A stretch of 64,000 nucleotides of DNA from JACVRW01 sp963814095. Its GTDB lineage: Bacteria > Actinomycetota > Thermoleophilia > Solirubrobacterales > Thermoleophilaceae. Shown one piece after another: positions 32,989 to 43,845 of the stretch; within the stretch, counting starts at the first letter, position 1; every line of letters begins with the position of its first letter. The DNA is taken from NCBI GenBank assembly GCA_963814095.1, contig CAWFBT010000018.1, positions 11,246 through 75,245 on the forward strand, read 5' to 3'. A program made the translations under genes and the position numbers. The notes under the pieces were generated by a model, which searched no databases, was not told the DNA's origin, and saw only the letters and a list, made by a program, of their open reading frames with translations.

Positions 32989-33760
32989 GACGACCCCAAG
33001 AGCTCCGGAACGTCGGCAATGGAATCGACCGTGGCCGTCGGCTCGATCCCCGACGCGCCGACAGCATCGGCCCGGTACTTGCCGGTTCGCACCAGCACCC
33101 CGGCCAGGCCCGCGCCGACCGCCCCGCCGATGTCGGTCTCGATGTCGTCGCCGACCATGGCGGCGGCATCCGCGTCGAAGCCCGCGTCGCGAAGCACCTC
33201 GTCGAAGAAGGCACGCGCCGGCTTGCCGACCACGTAGGCCTCGCGCGCGGTCGCGTACTCGAGCGCAGCCACGAACGGCCCGACGTCGAGCGACAGCCCG
33301 TCGGCCCGCTGCCAGAAGCGGTTTCTCTGCAGCGCGATCAGCTCAGCGCCGGCCATCACGTGGCGGAAGGCGCGATTGAGCACGGCGTACCCGAAGTCCT
33401 CGCCGAGATCGCCGACGATCACGGCCTCCGGCTCGTCATCGTCCTCCTGCAACGATGAGAAGTCGCCCTTCACCTCGTCGTTCATGAGCAGCGACACGCG
33501 CCGAACGCCTTTGTCCAAGCAGTGCCGCACCGCAAGCGCCGCCGGGGTCATCAGCTCCTCATCCTCCAGAGAGAAGCCGAGCCGGCGCAGCTTCTCGAGC
33601 GTTGCCGGGCGCGAGCGCGAGGTCGTGTTGGTGACGAAGCGCAGCACGTGCCCTCGGATCGCAGCCGCGAGACGGCCTCATGCGCCCCGGGCACCGGCTC
33701 GTCCTCGACGTACAGCACGCCGTCGAGGTCGATCAGCACCACTCGTACCGAGCTCAGCAT
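32985..33760 (-). CDS. HAD-superfamily (NagD-like) phosphatase, one-base frame break
   Basis: The N-terminus (ATG 33760) carries the HAD nucleophile motif VVLIDLDGVLY and PVPGAHEAVSRL. The rest, in another frame, begins LRFVTNTTSRSR and continues with the cap domain, VVGKPARAFF and the acidic VGDDIETDIGGA. The 776-base span is 3n+2, so one base is missing at about 33651, most simply a C in GGC(C)ACGTG. Restored, the protein is 258 residues, normal for p-nitrophenyl phosphatase/NagD-like enzymes that act on small phosphoesters. A sequencing indel is more likely than a true pseudogene because every motif on both sides is intact. Confidence 0.8.
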
Positions 33761-33785
33761 CCCCGCGCCGAGCGTATCCCGCCAC

Positions 33786-33791
33786 TACCCT
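33786..33791 (+). promoter_or_regulatory. Leaderless-type -10 box (TACCCT)
   Basis: TACCCT ends 6 bases before the ATG at 33798, with no ribosome site. It is one of the clearest examples of this geometry here. Confidence 0.5.
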
Positions 33792-33797
33792 GCACGC

Positions 33798-34460
33798 ATG
33801 GACTCACGGCGTGCGGCGATCTGGCGCATCGCCATCGGCGGCGCCGTGGTGGGCGCCATCTTCCTCGGGACGATCGTGACCGGCTCGGTGCCCACACCCG
33901 ACGAGGTGCGCGACTACGGCGAGTCCCTCGGAGTTGCGGCGCTGATCGCATTCGTGCCGCTGTTCGTCCTCGTCAACTTCCTGATCACCTGGCCGATCCT
34001 GGCGGGCGCGGCCGGGCTCCTGTTCGGCACGATCGCGGGCTTCCCGCTCGCGCTCGCGGGCCTGACCGCGGCCGCGCTCACGCAGATGGGGCTGGCGCGC
34101 CGGCTCGCCGCCGGCCACCACGGCAACCTGCTGCCGAAGCGCACCAAGGCGATCGAGGACTTTCTCACGCGCAACGGCGCGCTTGCCGTGATGGAGTCGC
34201 GCATCCTGCCGCTGCTGCCGTACGGCATCGTCAACTACAGCGCCGGTCTAACGAAGCTGCGCTACCGCGACATGACGCTCGGCACGGTGGTGGGCGCGGC
34301 ACCCAAGGTCTTCGCGTACGTCGCGCTCGGCGGCAGCCTCGGCGACCTGACCTCGCCCGAGGCGATCTCAGCGGTCACGCTGATCATCGTGCTCGGCCTG
34401 ATCGGGCTGTACATCGCGCGTCGGCAGATCCTGCTCGAGCGCCGGGCGCGGCCCGCCTGA
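33798..34460 (+). CDS. VTT-domain (DedA/TVP38-like) membrane protein
   Basis: The 220-residue protein has about five membrane segments. The VTT core contains the amphipathic LLFGTIAGFPLALAGLTAAA (about 75-95), the conserved Arg-rich stretch after it, then MESRILPLLPYGIVNYSAGL (about 133-152). Family members are lipid scramblases or transporters; which lipid is moved here is unknown. The next gene begins 6 bases after its stop, so they share an mRNA. Confidence 0.82.
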   Translation: MDSRRAAIWRIAIGGAVVGAIFLGTIVTGSVPTPDEVRDYGESLGVAALIAFVPLFVLVNFLITWPILAGAAGLLFGTIAGFPLALAGLTAAALTQMGLARRLAAGHHGNLLPKRTKAIEDFLTRNGALAVMESRILPLLPYGIVNYSAGLTKLRYRDMTLGTVVGAAPKVFAYVALGGSLGDLTSPEAISAVTLIIVLGLIGLYIARRQILLERRARPA

Positions 34461-34465
34461 CGAGC

Positions 34466-34759
34466 GTGTCGTACTTCCAGGCCGTCCGCATCTACTCCCT
34501 GGTCGAGGTGTGCATCTTCACCTCGCTGCTCGTGGTGGCGATCGGCGGCCTCGGCGAGTCGGCGGAGCAGGTGCTCGGCTGGACCCACGGGGTGGGCTGG
34601 ATCATCCTCTGCCTGCTCGTGGCCTACGGCTGCAAGCGGCGCATCTTCCCGTGGCCGCTCCTGGCGGCGACCGTGTCGCCACTCGGACCTGTCGGCAGCA
34701 CCGCCGGGCTCGAGTACCTGGCCCGGCGCCGGCGCGTCGAGTCCGAGCCGAGGGCCTAG
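34466..34759 (+). CDS. DUF3817 small membrane protein
   Basis: GTG at 34466. The 97-residue protein has two or three membrane helices (about 8-30, 42-60, 65-80), with the family-type segments WTHGVGWIILCLLVAYGC and FPWPLLAATVSPLGPVGS. This matches DUF3817 integral membrane proteins of actinobacteria, whose function is unknown. It follows the VTT gene by 5 bases and its stop overlaps the convergent Clp-N-like gene by 4 bases. Confidence 0.75.
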   Translation: MSYFQAVRIYSLVEVCIFTSLLVVAIGGLGESAEQVLGWTHGVGWIILCLLVAYGCKRRIFPWPLLAATVSPLGPVGSTAGLEYLARRRRVESEPRA

Positions 34760-35277
34760 CCCTGGGTGTGGGTGACCGTGCCGAGCTTCTCGAGGAGCTC
34801 GTCGTGGCTCGTGCCGCGCGTGTAGAGCGCCCGTTCGAAGAGCTTGCCGTAGACGTCGAAGACGGCCAGGAGAAGATCGGCCGTCAGCACCGTCTGGGCC
34901 TCGCGGCCGGCCGCGTAGTCGCCGGCGCGGCGCGTGACCTCGTCAAGGACGTCCGCGCCGAGAGGCGGTGTGTCCGCACCCTCCGGCTGGTCACCCTCGG
35001 TCATCAGAGGCGCCTCGCCCACCCCAAGCGCCTGCAGGGTGGCGCCCACCTGGCCGTGCAGGCGCAGCGCGCGCAGCCAGCGCTCGGCCTCGTCCTCCGC
35101 CGAATGGGCGAACGGCATCGCGGTGCCGGCCAGCGCGACCACCAGGGCCGCGTCCTGCGACAGGGGAATGTGCCGGCTTTGCATCAAGTGGGCCTCCGAG
35201 CCTCCAAGTATGTCTTCGGCGGTCTCCCCACGCCGGCGAACTTGTGAAACGTGTGCTGCACGAGCGGAAGAGCGCAT
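34756..35277 (-). CDS. Clp N-terminal-like helical protein
   Basis: The 173-residue product (ATG 35277) is all-helical. Segments such as AALVVALAGTAMPFAHSAED and VLTADLLLAVFDVYGKLFERAL, with DELLEKLG at the end, resemble the repeated helical pairs of Clp N domains, which bind substrates or adaptors. No ATPase follows. An internal ATG at 35184 (residue 32) is an alternative start. The call is moderate because the repeats are divergent. Confidence 0.5.
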   Translation of the reverse strand: MRSSARAAHVSQVRRRGETAEDILGGSEAHLMQSRHIPLSQDAALVVALAGTAMPFAHSAEDEAERWLRALRLHGQVGATLQALGVGEAPLMTEGDQPEGADTPPLGADVLDEVTRRAGDYAAGREAQTVLTADLLLAVFDVYGKLFERALYTRGTSHDELLEKLGTVTHTQG

Positions 35278-35315
35278 CGTACTCTCGTGAATCCGTCGCG
35301 AGCGCCGCTGCAAGC

Positions 35316-37199
35316 TCAGCGCCGGACCACGCGGAAGCGCGCCGTCCGAGGCTTGGACGCGAAGCCGCCGGGATCCCGGACCACGACACGGACGCGGTGC
35401 GCGCCCGGCCGCAGGCGGCGCTTCTTCGTCCGGCCGCTGAAGCGCACGCGGTTGGCCCCGGCTCGGACGCTGCGGCGCAGGACGATGCCCGTCGGCTTCC
35501 AGCGGCGACCGGCCGCCCGCTGAATCGTGAGCTTCGCCCGGCCCCGCTCGGCCGCCCTGAAGCGGAAGCTCGTGCCGCGGCGCGCCGCGGCCACGGGCGT
35601 CGCCTTGCGCGCGACCCGGAACCGCTTCGGGCTCACGCGCACGCGCGTGACCTGGGGCCGGCGGCCGCGCCCCGTCAGCGCGAGCGTCAGCGGTGCCGGG
35701 GCGCCGGCGGGGGTGACGCTCAGGGTGCCCGTGTGGGCGCCGAGCTTCGTCGGGGAGAAGCGCACCGTGACGGAGCACGACACCCCCACGGTCAGTAGCG
35801 GCCCCGCACAGCCATCCGTCTCCACGGCGAAGCCGTGACCCGTGACCGTCGCAGGCGCCGCCCGCACGAACCCGGGGCCGTCGTTCGTGAGCGCCGCCGG
35901 GCGCACCACGGCGCGCGAGCGGACCCCGCGCGTGCCGAAGTCGAGCGCTCCCGGGACAAGCCGCGCCGCGGGCTGCTGATCGTTCAGCTGGACGACCATC
36001 CGCGCGGCGTTCTCGCTGTGGACGGTGGCGAGGTCCGGCTGGGCGTCGCCGTCGAAGTCCGCCACCGTGAGTCCCGCCGGCAACTCGACGATGCCGGTCG
36101 CGAACGGCGAGCCCGGGGCGTGCGCGAAGCCACCCGCGCCGTTCCCGGCCAGCACGGCCACGCTGCCGGGGTTCTGGTTGTTGGTGGCGGCGAGGTCGAC
36201 GTCGCGGTCCCCGTCGAGGTCCGCCGCCACGACCGTCCGGGCGTTGTTCGCGCCGGTCGCGAACGGCGAGCCGGGCACGGCCGCGAAGCCGCCGGCGCCG
36301 TTGCCGCGGAGCACCGCGACCTCGCCGGGCGACGTGGCGGCCGCAGCGGCCAGGTCGACGATGCGGTCGCCGTCGACGTCGCTTGCCACCAGACTGCGCA
36401 GGCTCGTCGTCCCGGAGGCGAACGCCGGGGCCGCCACGAAGCTGCCGTCAGCCTGCTGCATCAGCACCGAGATGGTGCCGTTCTGGTTGCCCGTGGCGAG
36501 GTCGAACCGGAGGTCGCCGTTGAAGTCCCCCGTCGTGATCGCGCGCGGGTCGATCCCGGCCCCGAGCGGGTAGACGTCGGGGCCCAGGAAGGTCCCTGGG
36601 GCGCTCGCCTCCAGCACGGCCACCCGGCCCGGCGCGGCGCCGCCGGCGTCGAAGCGGTCCGCCACCGCGATGTCCAGTCGGGAGTCGCCGCCGAACTGGC
36701 CGAGTGCCAGGCCCATGCTCGAGTCGCCGCCGGTGCCCACGCCGTCGGGTGTCCCGAAGGCGCCGTTGCCGAGACCCGGGCTGAGCACCGCGAGGCCGTC
36801 GGCGAGGGCGGTCTGGGGAAGGATCTCGCTGGAGCTGATGGCGTCGAGCGCGCCGTCGCCGCTCCAGTCGGTCAGGGCGACCGCCGTTGCACGGCGCGCC
36901 GTCTGGTAGGGCGAGCCCGCCGCCTGCTCGAAGCGCCCGCTGCCGTCGCCGAGGAACACGTGCAGCTTGCCGCTGCCGTCGTCCGCCTCGCTGGCGGGGA
37001 CGACCAGATCGACCCGCCCGTCGCCGTTCACGTCGCCGCTCGCCAGCGCCAGGGGCTCGTCGCTCACCTTGCCCTCGGCGGCGTTCTGCAACAGGTAGGC
37101 CTGCTTGTCGGGCAGCGGGGCGAAGCCGGCCTGGGCTGCCACGGGCCAGGCCGCCAGCGTGAGTGCGAGCAGGAGGAAGGGGCAGGTTCGGCGAGTCAT
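35316..37199 (-). CDS. Exported FG-GAP/VCBS beta-propeller protein
   Basis: ATG 37199 was chosen because TTGGAGA lies just upstream and the signal peptide (CPFLLLALTLAAWPVAAQA) follows. Seven Asp-rich FG-GAP/VCBS repeats are visible, for example GDVNGDGRVDLVV, GDFNGDLRFDLATG and ADLDGDRDVDLAAT. They imply a seven-bladed Ca-binding propeller over residues about 25-395. A choice-of-anchor/ASPM-like beta domain (ALDFGTRGV...) and a basic Ig-like C-terminal domain follow. The function is adhesion or extracellular binding by analogy only. Confidence 0.85.
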   Translation of the reverse strand: MTRRTCPFLLLALTLAAWPVAAQAGFAPLPDKQAYLLQNAAEGKVSDEPLALASGDVNGDGRVDLVVPASEADDGSGKLHVFLGDGSGRFEQAAGSPYQTARRATAVALTDWSGDGALDAISSSEILPQTALADGLAVLSPGLGNGAFGTPDGVGTGGDSSMGLALGQFGGDSRLDIAVADRFDAGGAAPGRVAVLEASAPGTFLGPDVYPLGAGIDPRAITTGDFNGDLRFDLATGNQNGTISVLMQQADGSFVAAPAFASGTTSLRSLVASDVDGDRIVDLAAAAATSPGEVAVLRGNGAGGFAAVPGSPFATGANNARTVVAADLDGDRDVDLAATNNQNPGSVAVLAGNGAGGFAHAPGSPFATGIVELPAGLTVADFDGDAQPDLATVHSENAARMVVQLNDQQPAARLVPGALDFGTRGVRSRAVVRPAALTNDGPGFVRAAPATVTGHGFAVETDGCAGPLLTVGVSCSVTVRFSPTKLGAHTGTLSVTPAGAPAPLTLALTGRGRRPQVTRVRVSPKRFRVARKATPVAAARRGTSFRFRAAERGRAKLTIQRAAGRRWKPTGIVLRRSVRAGANRVRFSGRTKKRRLRPGAHRVRVVVRDPGGFASKPRTARFRVVRR

Positions 37200-37238
37200 A
37201 CGGCTCTCCAACCGGCGAGCCGCGCGGATGTTACGCCG

Positions 37239-38234
37239 CTAGTCGCCCGCCTCGAGCCACTCGCGCATCGACACGTGGTGCCGCGAACGCGTGCCCTCGG
37301 CGATCTCGCGGCGCAGCTCGCCGAGCAGGCCGTGCCGCTCGGCCACGACGTTGTGCTTGTGGATCGTCTCGAGGTTCTCCTGGCGCGCCGAGACGAAGCC
37401 TTCCTCGCCGACCACCTCGAAGCGCTCGCTCGCCATGCGCACCATCTCGCGCACGCAGTCCTCGACGAAGCGCGGGTGCATGTGGGCCTTCTCGACGACC
37501 TCGACCTCGTCCGAGCGCTTCATCAGCTCGTAGATCTCCGAGCTCATCGACGCCTCGACGATCTCGAGCAGCGTCTCCGCCTGGATCGCGTCGTCGCAGC
37601 CCTCTGGGCAGCCGACGTGCAGCGTCCCGATGCCGCGCTGGTTGTGCGTGGCCACCGGCACCGACTCGAAGACGCGCGCGATCTCGTCCTCACTGAAGCC
37701 CTGCTCGGCGAGCCGCACCTGCGAGCGGTCCATCACGAGCTCCTGCGCGCACGGGCAGGCCGTCATGCCCTGCGCCTCGACGCCGACGAGCCGGCGCGTG
37801 CCGCGCGCCGACGCCACCGCCGCGCCGAACAGCTTGTAGATCTCCTGCGTCCGCGATCCCGACGCCGGTGCCTGCTTGTGCTCCGGGTAGTGCGCCGCGA
37901 TCGTGACCTCCGCGCGACGGGCCTCCTGGCGATCGCGCACGCGCTCGGCGATGTGCGCCGCGAGCGTCTCGGCCTTGAAGGCCTCGCTCAGGATCACCTC
38001 GTCGATCGCTTCGTTGATGACCTCCTCGAAGCGCGACATGTGCGCGCCCTTCTGCTCCGGCCCGAGGTCGACGAAGCACTCGAGCTCGGCGTAGAAAAGC
38101 TGTTCGGCCTCGCCGTTGACCCGGATCCTGATCACCTTCTCGACGCCGGTGACTCCGACGCGCGAGAGGCTCACGTAGGTTGAGGGCCGGCGGGCCTGGA
38201 CGTCGCTTCCGAGGAGGGCGGTTCTCTGAGTCAT
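37239..38234 (-). CDS. folE2: GTP cyclohydrolase of the FolE2/MptA type
   Basis: The 331-residue enzyme has the type-IB signature with the catalytic Cys in GMTACPCAQELV (about 173-184). It also has GEAEQLFYAELECFVDL, KGAHMSRFEEVINEAI near 60-75, HNQRGIGTLHVGCPEGCDDA and AHMHPRFVEDCVREMV. It converts GTP to dihydroneopterin triphosphate (or the cyclic phosphate in MptA), the first step to folate or pterin cofactors. The longer open frame upstream is antisense to rpoD. FolE2 enzymes are often Zn-independent backups of FolE; no FolE is seen in this window. Confidence 0.92.
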   Translation of the reverse strand: MTQRTALLGSDVQARRPSTYVSLSRVGVTGVEKVIRIRVNGEAEQLFYAELECFVDLGPEQKGAHMSRFEEVINEAIDEVILSEAFKAETLAAHIAERVRDRQEARRAEVTIAAHYPEHKQAPASGSRTQEIYKLFGAAVASARGTRRLVGVEAQGMTACPCAQELVMDRSQVRLAEQGFSEDEIARVFESVPVATHNQRGIGTLHVGCPEGCDDAIQAETLLEIVEASMSSEIYELMKRSDEVEVVEKAHMHPRFVEDCVREMVRMASERFEVVGEEGFVSARQENLETIHKHNVVAERHGLLGELRREIAEGTRSRHHVSMREWLEAGD

Positions 38235-38288
38235 GGCCTCCGTCCACGATACCGAGGCCAGCGCGATGCAAATCGCACAAACCCGTCG

Positions 38289-38294
38289 TATACT
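38289..38294 (+). promoter_or_regulatory. -10 box upstream of rpoD (TATACT)
   Basis: TATACT is the best -10 match in the window. A weak ATGCAA lies 17 bases upstream of it. It would give an rpoD leader of about 125 bases. Confidence 0.45.
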
Positions 38295-38426
38295 GGCCCG
38301 CGGCTGGATGCCTTGGTCTTGGCCCACATGGCGCAGCCCCTCGCGGCCGATGCCGCGGACCGCACAACCTGACAGTCCGACTAGCCCGCGCAGGCGGCGC
38401 CCATGCAGTCTTGAAGGAGCGAGGGG

Positions 38427-39568
<1,142 letters not shown>

Positions 39569-39572
<4 letters not shown>

Positions 39573-40050
39573 AGCAGCTCGCGGTAGTCGAAGCGGTCAG
39601 CCTTCAGCACCGGCCGGCCGTCCGCGTCGAACCAGTCGGCGCGCGGGCGGTCGTAGTAGAGCTCGACGCCGTTGCCATCGGGGTCGGAGAGGTAGACCGA
39701 GACGGTGCCGCCGTGATCGGAGCCGTGGTCGATCTCATAGCCCTGATCGAGTAGACGGCGCACGGCCGGCCGAGCTCGCGCCGGTCCGGGTAGACGAAGG
39801 CCACGTGGTAGAGCCCGGTGTGGCCCGCGGGAGGCGGCGTGCCACCCGCGCTCTCCCAGGTGTTGAGGCCGATGTGGTGGTGGTAGTCGCCGGCGGCCAG
39901 GAAGGCGGCGGAGAGCCCCACCTCGCGGCCGTCGGCTGACACGCCGAGGCCAAGCCCGTCGCGGTAGAAGCGGATCGCACGGTCGAGGTCGGCGACCCGC
40001 AGGTGCACATGACCGATGCGAACGGCGGGATGTATGGGCTCGTGGTTCAT
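39569..40050 (-). CDS. VOC (glyoxalase/dioxygenase-like) protein, one-base frame break
   Basis: From ATG 40050 the first half (VRIGHVHLRVADLDRAIRFY, then AAGDYHHHIGLNTWES and GLYHVAFVYPDR) is in one frame. The second half (AVRRLLDQGYEIDHGSDHG and VYLSDPDGNGVELYYDRP) is in another. The 482-base span is 3n+2, so one base is lost near 39764-39772 in a GGCCGGCC run. Restored, the 160-residue protein has both beta-alpha-beta modules and the metal His/Glu of catechol-2,3-dioxygenase-like VOC proteins. The substrate is unknown. Confidence 0.8.
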
Positions 40051-40105
40051 GCAGCACAGTCTGCTGCCAGGGCCGCCCCTCGCCATCGGTGTGATCACCT
40101 AACCG

Positions 40106-42967
40106 GTGAGCGAGAATCGCGGGGTGACCGCTGCAGCTTCGCCATTGGTGGGACGAGCCGCCGAGCGCGAGGCCATCACGGCCGCACTCGAGACGGTCCG
40201 CGCAGGGGAGGGCGTGATCCTGGCGATCGAGGGTGAGCCGGGGATCGGCAAGTCTCGGCTGCTCGATTTCCTGGAGGCCGCGGCCGACGCCTGCACCGCT
40301 CTCGCCGGGCGCGCCTCGGAGTTTGAGATCGATCTGCCCTTCGCGCTCTGGACCGACGCGCTCGACCGGCATCTGGACCAGCTCGGGGAGCGCCGGCTGT
40401 CGCAGCTCGGTCTCGACGATCCAGGGGCCCTGAGCGTCGTGCTGCCGTCACTCGCCGCGCTGGCGGCTGAGCCGGCGCCCGGTGACCGCCACCGCACCCA
40501 CAGAGCCCTTCGTGACCTCCTCGAGCGCCTGGCTGGCGCGCGCCCACTCGTGCTCTGTCTCGACGACGTCCACTGGGCAGACGACGCCTCCGTCGACGCC
40601 CTTGCCGCGCTGGTCAGGCGGCCACCGTCGGGACCGCTGCTGCTCGCCATCGCAGGGCGCGAGAGCCGGCTTGCCGCAGCCCCTGGAGTCTGCGTTGCAG
40701 GAGGCCCTGCGAGGCGAGCGGGTCGTCCAGCTCACGCCGGGGCCGCTGAGCAGGCGTGAGGCGATCGAGCTGGTTGGCAGGGACGCCGCCGCGATCTACT
40801 CGGAGAGCGGCGGCAATCCGTTCTTCCTCGAGCAGCTCGCGCGCGCCGGAGCGGGCGCGGGCGTGGGCGCGGGCACCATCGGGGACGGGGAGGTCCCGCG
40901 CGTGGTGGCGGCCGCGCTCGAGAGCGAGTTGGCGGCCCTCACGCCCGAGGCGCGCCGCCTGCTCGACGCGGCCGCCGTGGCCGGCGATCCATTCGAGCTC
41001 GGGCTGGCCGCCGAGGTCGCGGAGCTTTCCGAGGAAGCGGGCCTGAACGACGCTGGATGAGCTGCTCGCCCGCGCGCTGGTGCGGCCCGCCGCCGCGCCG
41101 CGCGAGTTCGCATTCCGTCACCCGGTCGTGCGGCACGCGGTCTATGGCGCGATCGCCCGCGGCGCGCGCCTCGGCGCACACAGCGCGCGCGGCGACGGCG
41201 CTCGAACGCAGCGGGGCCGGGCCGGTCGAACGCGCGCATCACGTCGAGCAGGCGGCGCGGCCCGGTGACGAGGACGCGATCGAGCTACTCGAGACCGCCG
41301 CCGGCGCCCTCCGGTCTCCGGCGCCGGCGAGCGCCGCCAGGTTCGAGGCCGCCGCGCTGCGCCTGCTGCCCGACAGGCCCGATCAGGCCGAGCGGCGGAC
41401 GCACCTGCAGACGCTGCTCGCGGAGGCCCAGTCGGCGGCCGGCCGGCCGGTGGCTGCGCTCGCGACCCTGGTGGAGGCGCTTCGCACCAGCCCGGATGCA
41501 CAGCGCCTGCGCCTGGCGGTGGCCGCGGCCAACGCCGAGTGGCTCCTCGGGCGCAACGACGAGGCTCGAAGGCGGTTGCAGATCATCCTTGCGGAGCTGC
41601 CGGCCGAGCCATCCGCAGACCGCATCCGCCTACGGCTCGCGCTCACTCTCACGGCCCTCTCGGCACGGGACCTCGGCGAGGCCTCCAGGCAAATGAGCGA
41701 CGCCCTCGCCGATGCCCGCGCGATCGGCGACTCCGTGTTCGAAGCGGCCGCGTTGGCTGCCACGGCGCTAATCCGGGTGTCCGAGGCGGAAGGGCGCGAG
41801 GCCGCCGCGGCCGTCGACGAGTCGAACCTCGCGCTCGGGCGGCTCAGCGGCGAGCAGCTGGCCACCCGCCTGCCCGGGCTGTGGATGCAGGGCCGGGCGC
41901 GGCATTGGCTGGGACAGTTCGAGGCGGCGCTCAGCGACCTGGAACGCGGGCTGTCGATGGCCGCCGCCACCGGTCGCGAGAGCGTCGAGCTGTTGCTCAC
42001 CGTGGAGAAGGTGGCCACTCAGGTGGAACTGGGGCGGTTGCAGGAGGCCGTGGCCACGGGCGAGGAGGGTCTCGAGCGTGCGCGCCTGTCCAGCAACGGC
42101 ACGATGTTGCTCTGGGCTCACAGTGCCCTCGCCTCGGCGCTGCTCGCCGCCGGCGAGGTTCAGGCCGCCCTCGAGCACGCAACCGACGCTGCCGAGACTG
42201 GCGCTCCGCCGGGCTTTCACGCGGCGGGACAGCCCGGTTGGTGCATGGGCGCGACGCTGACAGCGGCTGGCAATCCTGAGCGCGGGAGCGACGCGCTGCT
42301 CGAGGCCTTCGGCGGCCCGGACCTGTCCGCTCTCGTGCCGGTCCAGGTCGCGCGCGCGGCGGCCGACCTCGCCGAGGCTCAGCTCGCCGCCGGGGATCTG
42401 GAAGCAGCCGAGACCACGGTCGCGGCCGGCGAAGCGGCTGCAAGCCGTGCGGGGACGGACTGGGCGCTCGGCGTCGCGCGGCTGGCGCGGGCAGGGCTCC
42501 TGCTCGCTCGGGGCGAGGCGAAGGAGGCGGCCACGACGAGCGCGGCGGCAGGCGAGAGCGCGGCCGGGGCGCCGCTCCTGTCCGCGCGAGCGCTCCTCAT
42601 GCACGGACGGGCGCTTGCAGCCTCGGGCCGCCAGAAGGAGGCGGTCGAGGCGCTGAAGGCGGCGGAGTCCGCATTCGACGGCTTCGGCGCCCGCCGCCTG
42701 CACGGCGAGGCCGTTCGCGAACTCCGCCGGCTCGGGCATCGGGTGGTCCGGACGGCTGAGGGCGACCGAGGCGCCGGGCCGCTTGCCGCGCTCACCGCAC
42801 GCGAGCGGGAGATCGCCGAGCTCGTGGCCGCGGGCCGGACGAACCGCGAGGTGGCCGATCAGCTCGTGCTGAGCCCCCGGACGATCGAGGCCCACCTGCG
42901 CAACATCTACGGCAAGCTCGGCGTGCGCTCGCGCGTCGAGCTCGCCCGCGCCGCCGGCGACCGGTAG
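40106..42967 (+). CDS. Large LuxR (LAL-type) regulator with AAA ATPase, three frame breaks
   Basis: The locus reads through three frames, each shifted by +1, with breaks near 40680, 41048 and 41170. The total span is 3n. The N-terminus has LVGRAAEREAI and Walker A GEPGIGKSR (about 50-58), then Walker B LVLCLDDVHWADDAS. After the breaks come an HPVVRHAVYG segment, a TPR-like Ala-rich array of about 500 residues, and the C-terminal LuxR HTH (LTAREREIAELVAAG; LSPRTIEAHLRNIYGKLGV). Intact, it would be about 950 residues, normal for MalT/LAL regulators. Each break joins recognisable family sequence, so indel error is likelier than decay, but three in one gene keep a pseudogene possible. Confidence 0.78.
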
Positions 42968-43070
42968 GCCGGTTAGGTGATTACCCCGATGGCGTAGGCG
43001 CCCAGCGGGCGGATGCTGCCTCCCGCAACCAACAACGCCCTTGGGACAAGGGCTCTCGACAGGAGGCAGC

Positions 43071-43625
43071 ATGATCAACTCAATCCGAATTCGACGGCTC
43101 CCCGCGACGCTCGCCCTGGTGGCGGTTGCCGCACTCGGCCTCGTCCTGGCCGTGGCCGGTGCGGCCGGCTCGGAGCCCGGCAAGCAGCGCGCCGCGGAGC
43201 GACTCGTCGTCCGCGGCGAGGACACCGTCAAGGACGGCGGCCAATGCCCCGGCGGCGTCTGCAATCTGGAGCTCACCGACGGCACCTTTCGCGGCACCGT
43301 GGGAACCGGTCAGTACGACGGATCCGTCGAGCTGAGGGTCGCCGAGGCCTTCGCCAACGGCGAGGGCGGCCTCTGCGCGCCGGTCTCGGGACGCATCGTC
43401 CTCGGCGCCGGCTCTCCCGATCGGCTCGTGATCGGTCTCCGTGGTGACTCGTGCCAGGACGGCAACGGCGACGTCACGCAGGCGTCCTTCACGGGCGTCA
43501 CCGAGTTCGTGGTCAAGCACGGCACCGGCGTGTACGCGAAGACGAGGGGCAGCGGCATGGCGACCTTCTCCGAGGACGCCTCCGACCGCGAGCACATGAC
43601 GCTCATCGGAACCATCTACCGCTGA
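43071..43625 (+). CDS. Small exported protein of unknown family
   Basis: ATG 43071 has AGGAGG 4 bases upstream. The 184-residue protein has a signal peptide (about 9-34, ending GAAGS). The mature part has CPGGVCNLELTDGTFRG, LCAPVSGRIVLG and TRGSGMATFSED, a beta-rich pattern with two or three Cys pairs. I recognise no domain. It follows the LAL regulator by about 100 bases and ends in a hairpin, so it may be that regulator's target. Confidence 0.7.
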   Translation: MINSIRIRRLPATLALVAVAALGLVLAVAGAAGSEPGKQRAAERLVVRGEDTVKDGGQCPGGVCNLELTDGTFRGTVGTGQYDGSVELRVAEAFANGEGGLCAPVSGRIVLGAGSPDRLVIGLRGDSCQDGNGDVTQASFTGVTEFVVKHGTGVYAKTRGSGMATFSEDASDREHMTLIGTIYR

Positions 43626-43640
43626 TCCAGGCATCCGATC

Positions 43641-43669
43641 GGAGGCGGGGCCAAGGCTGGCCCGCCTCC
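43641..43669 (+). terminator. Terminator-like hairpin
   Basis: GGAGGCGGGGCCA pairs with TGGCCCGCCTCC around AGGC with one bulged base. It lies 16 bases after the stop of the 43071 gene. No T run follows. Confidence 0.6.
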
Positions 43670-43706
43670 GGCTCGGAGCCGCCTCTACAATCGCTCCCGA
43701 CCGCCC

Positions 43707-43788
43707 GGGGGGATGTCCGAGCGGCCAAAGGAGACGCGCTGTAAACGCGTTGGCTCAGCCTACGCAGGTTCGAATCCTGCTCCCCCCA
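43707..43788 (+). tRNA. tRNA-Tyr (anticodon GTA)
   Basis: The 82-base molecule has acceptor arm GGGGGGA/TCCCCCC. The anticodon stem ACGCG/CGCGT encloses CTGTAAA (anticodon GTA), followed by an extended variable region as in class II tRNAs and a T arm with GGTTCGAATCC. The discriminator is A, and a TACAAT -10 box lies at 43686-43691. Confidence 0.95.
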
Positions 43789-43830
43789 TAACGGCCCCAC
43801 TCCGCGCGCGCAGAGCATGGCGTCCGGATG

Positions 43831-43836
43831 TAGCCT
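43831..43836 (+). promoter_or_regulatory. Leaderless-type -10 box (TAGCCT)
   Basis: TAGCCT ends 9 bases before the ATG at 43846. Confidence 0.35.
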
Positions 43837-43845
43837 TGCGCGTCC

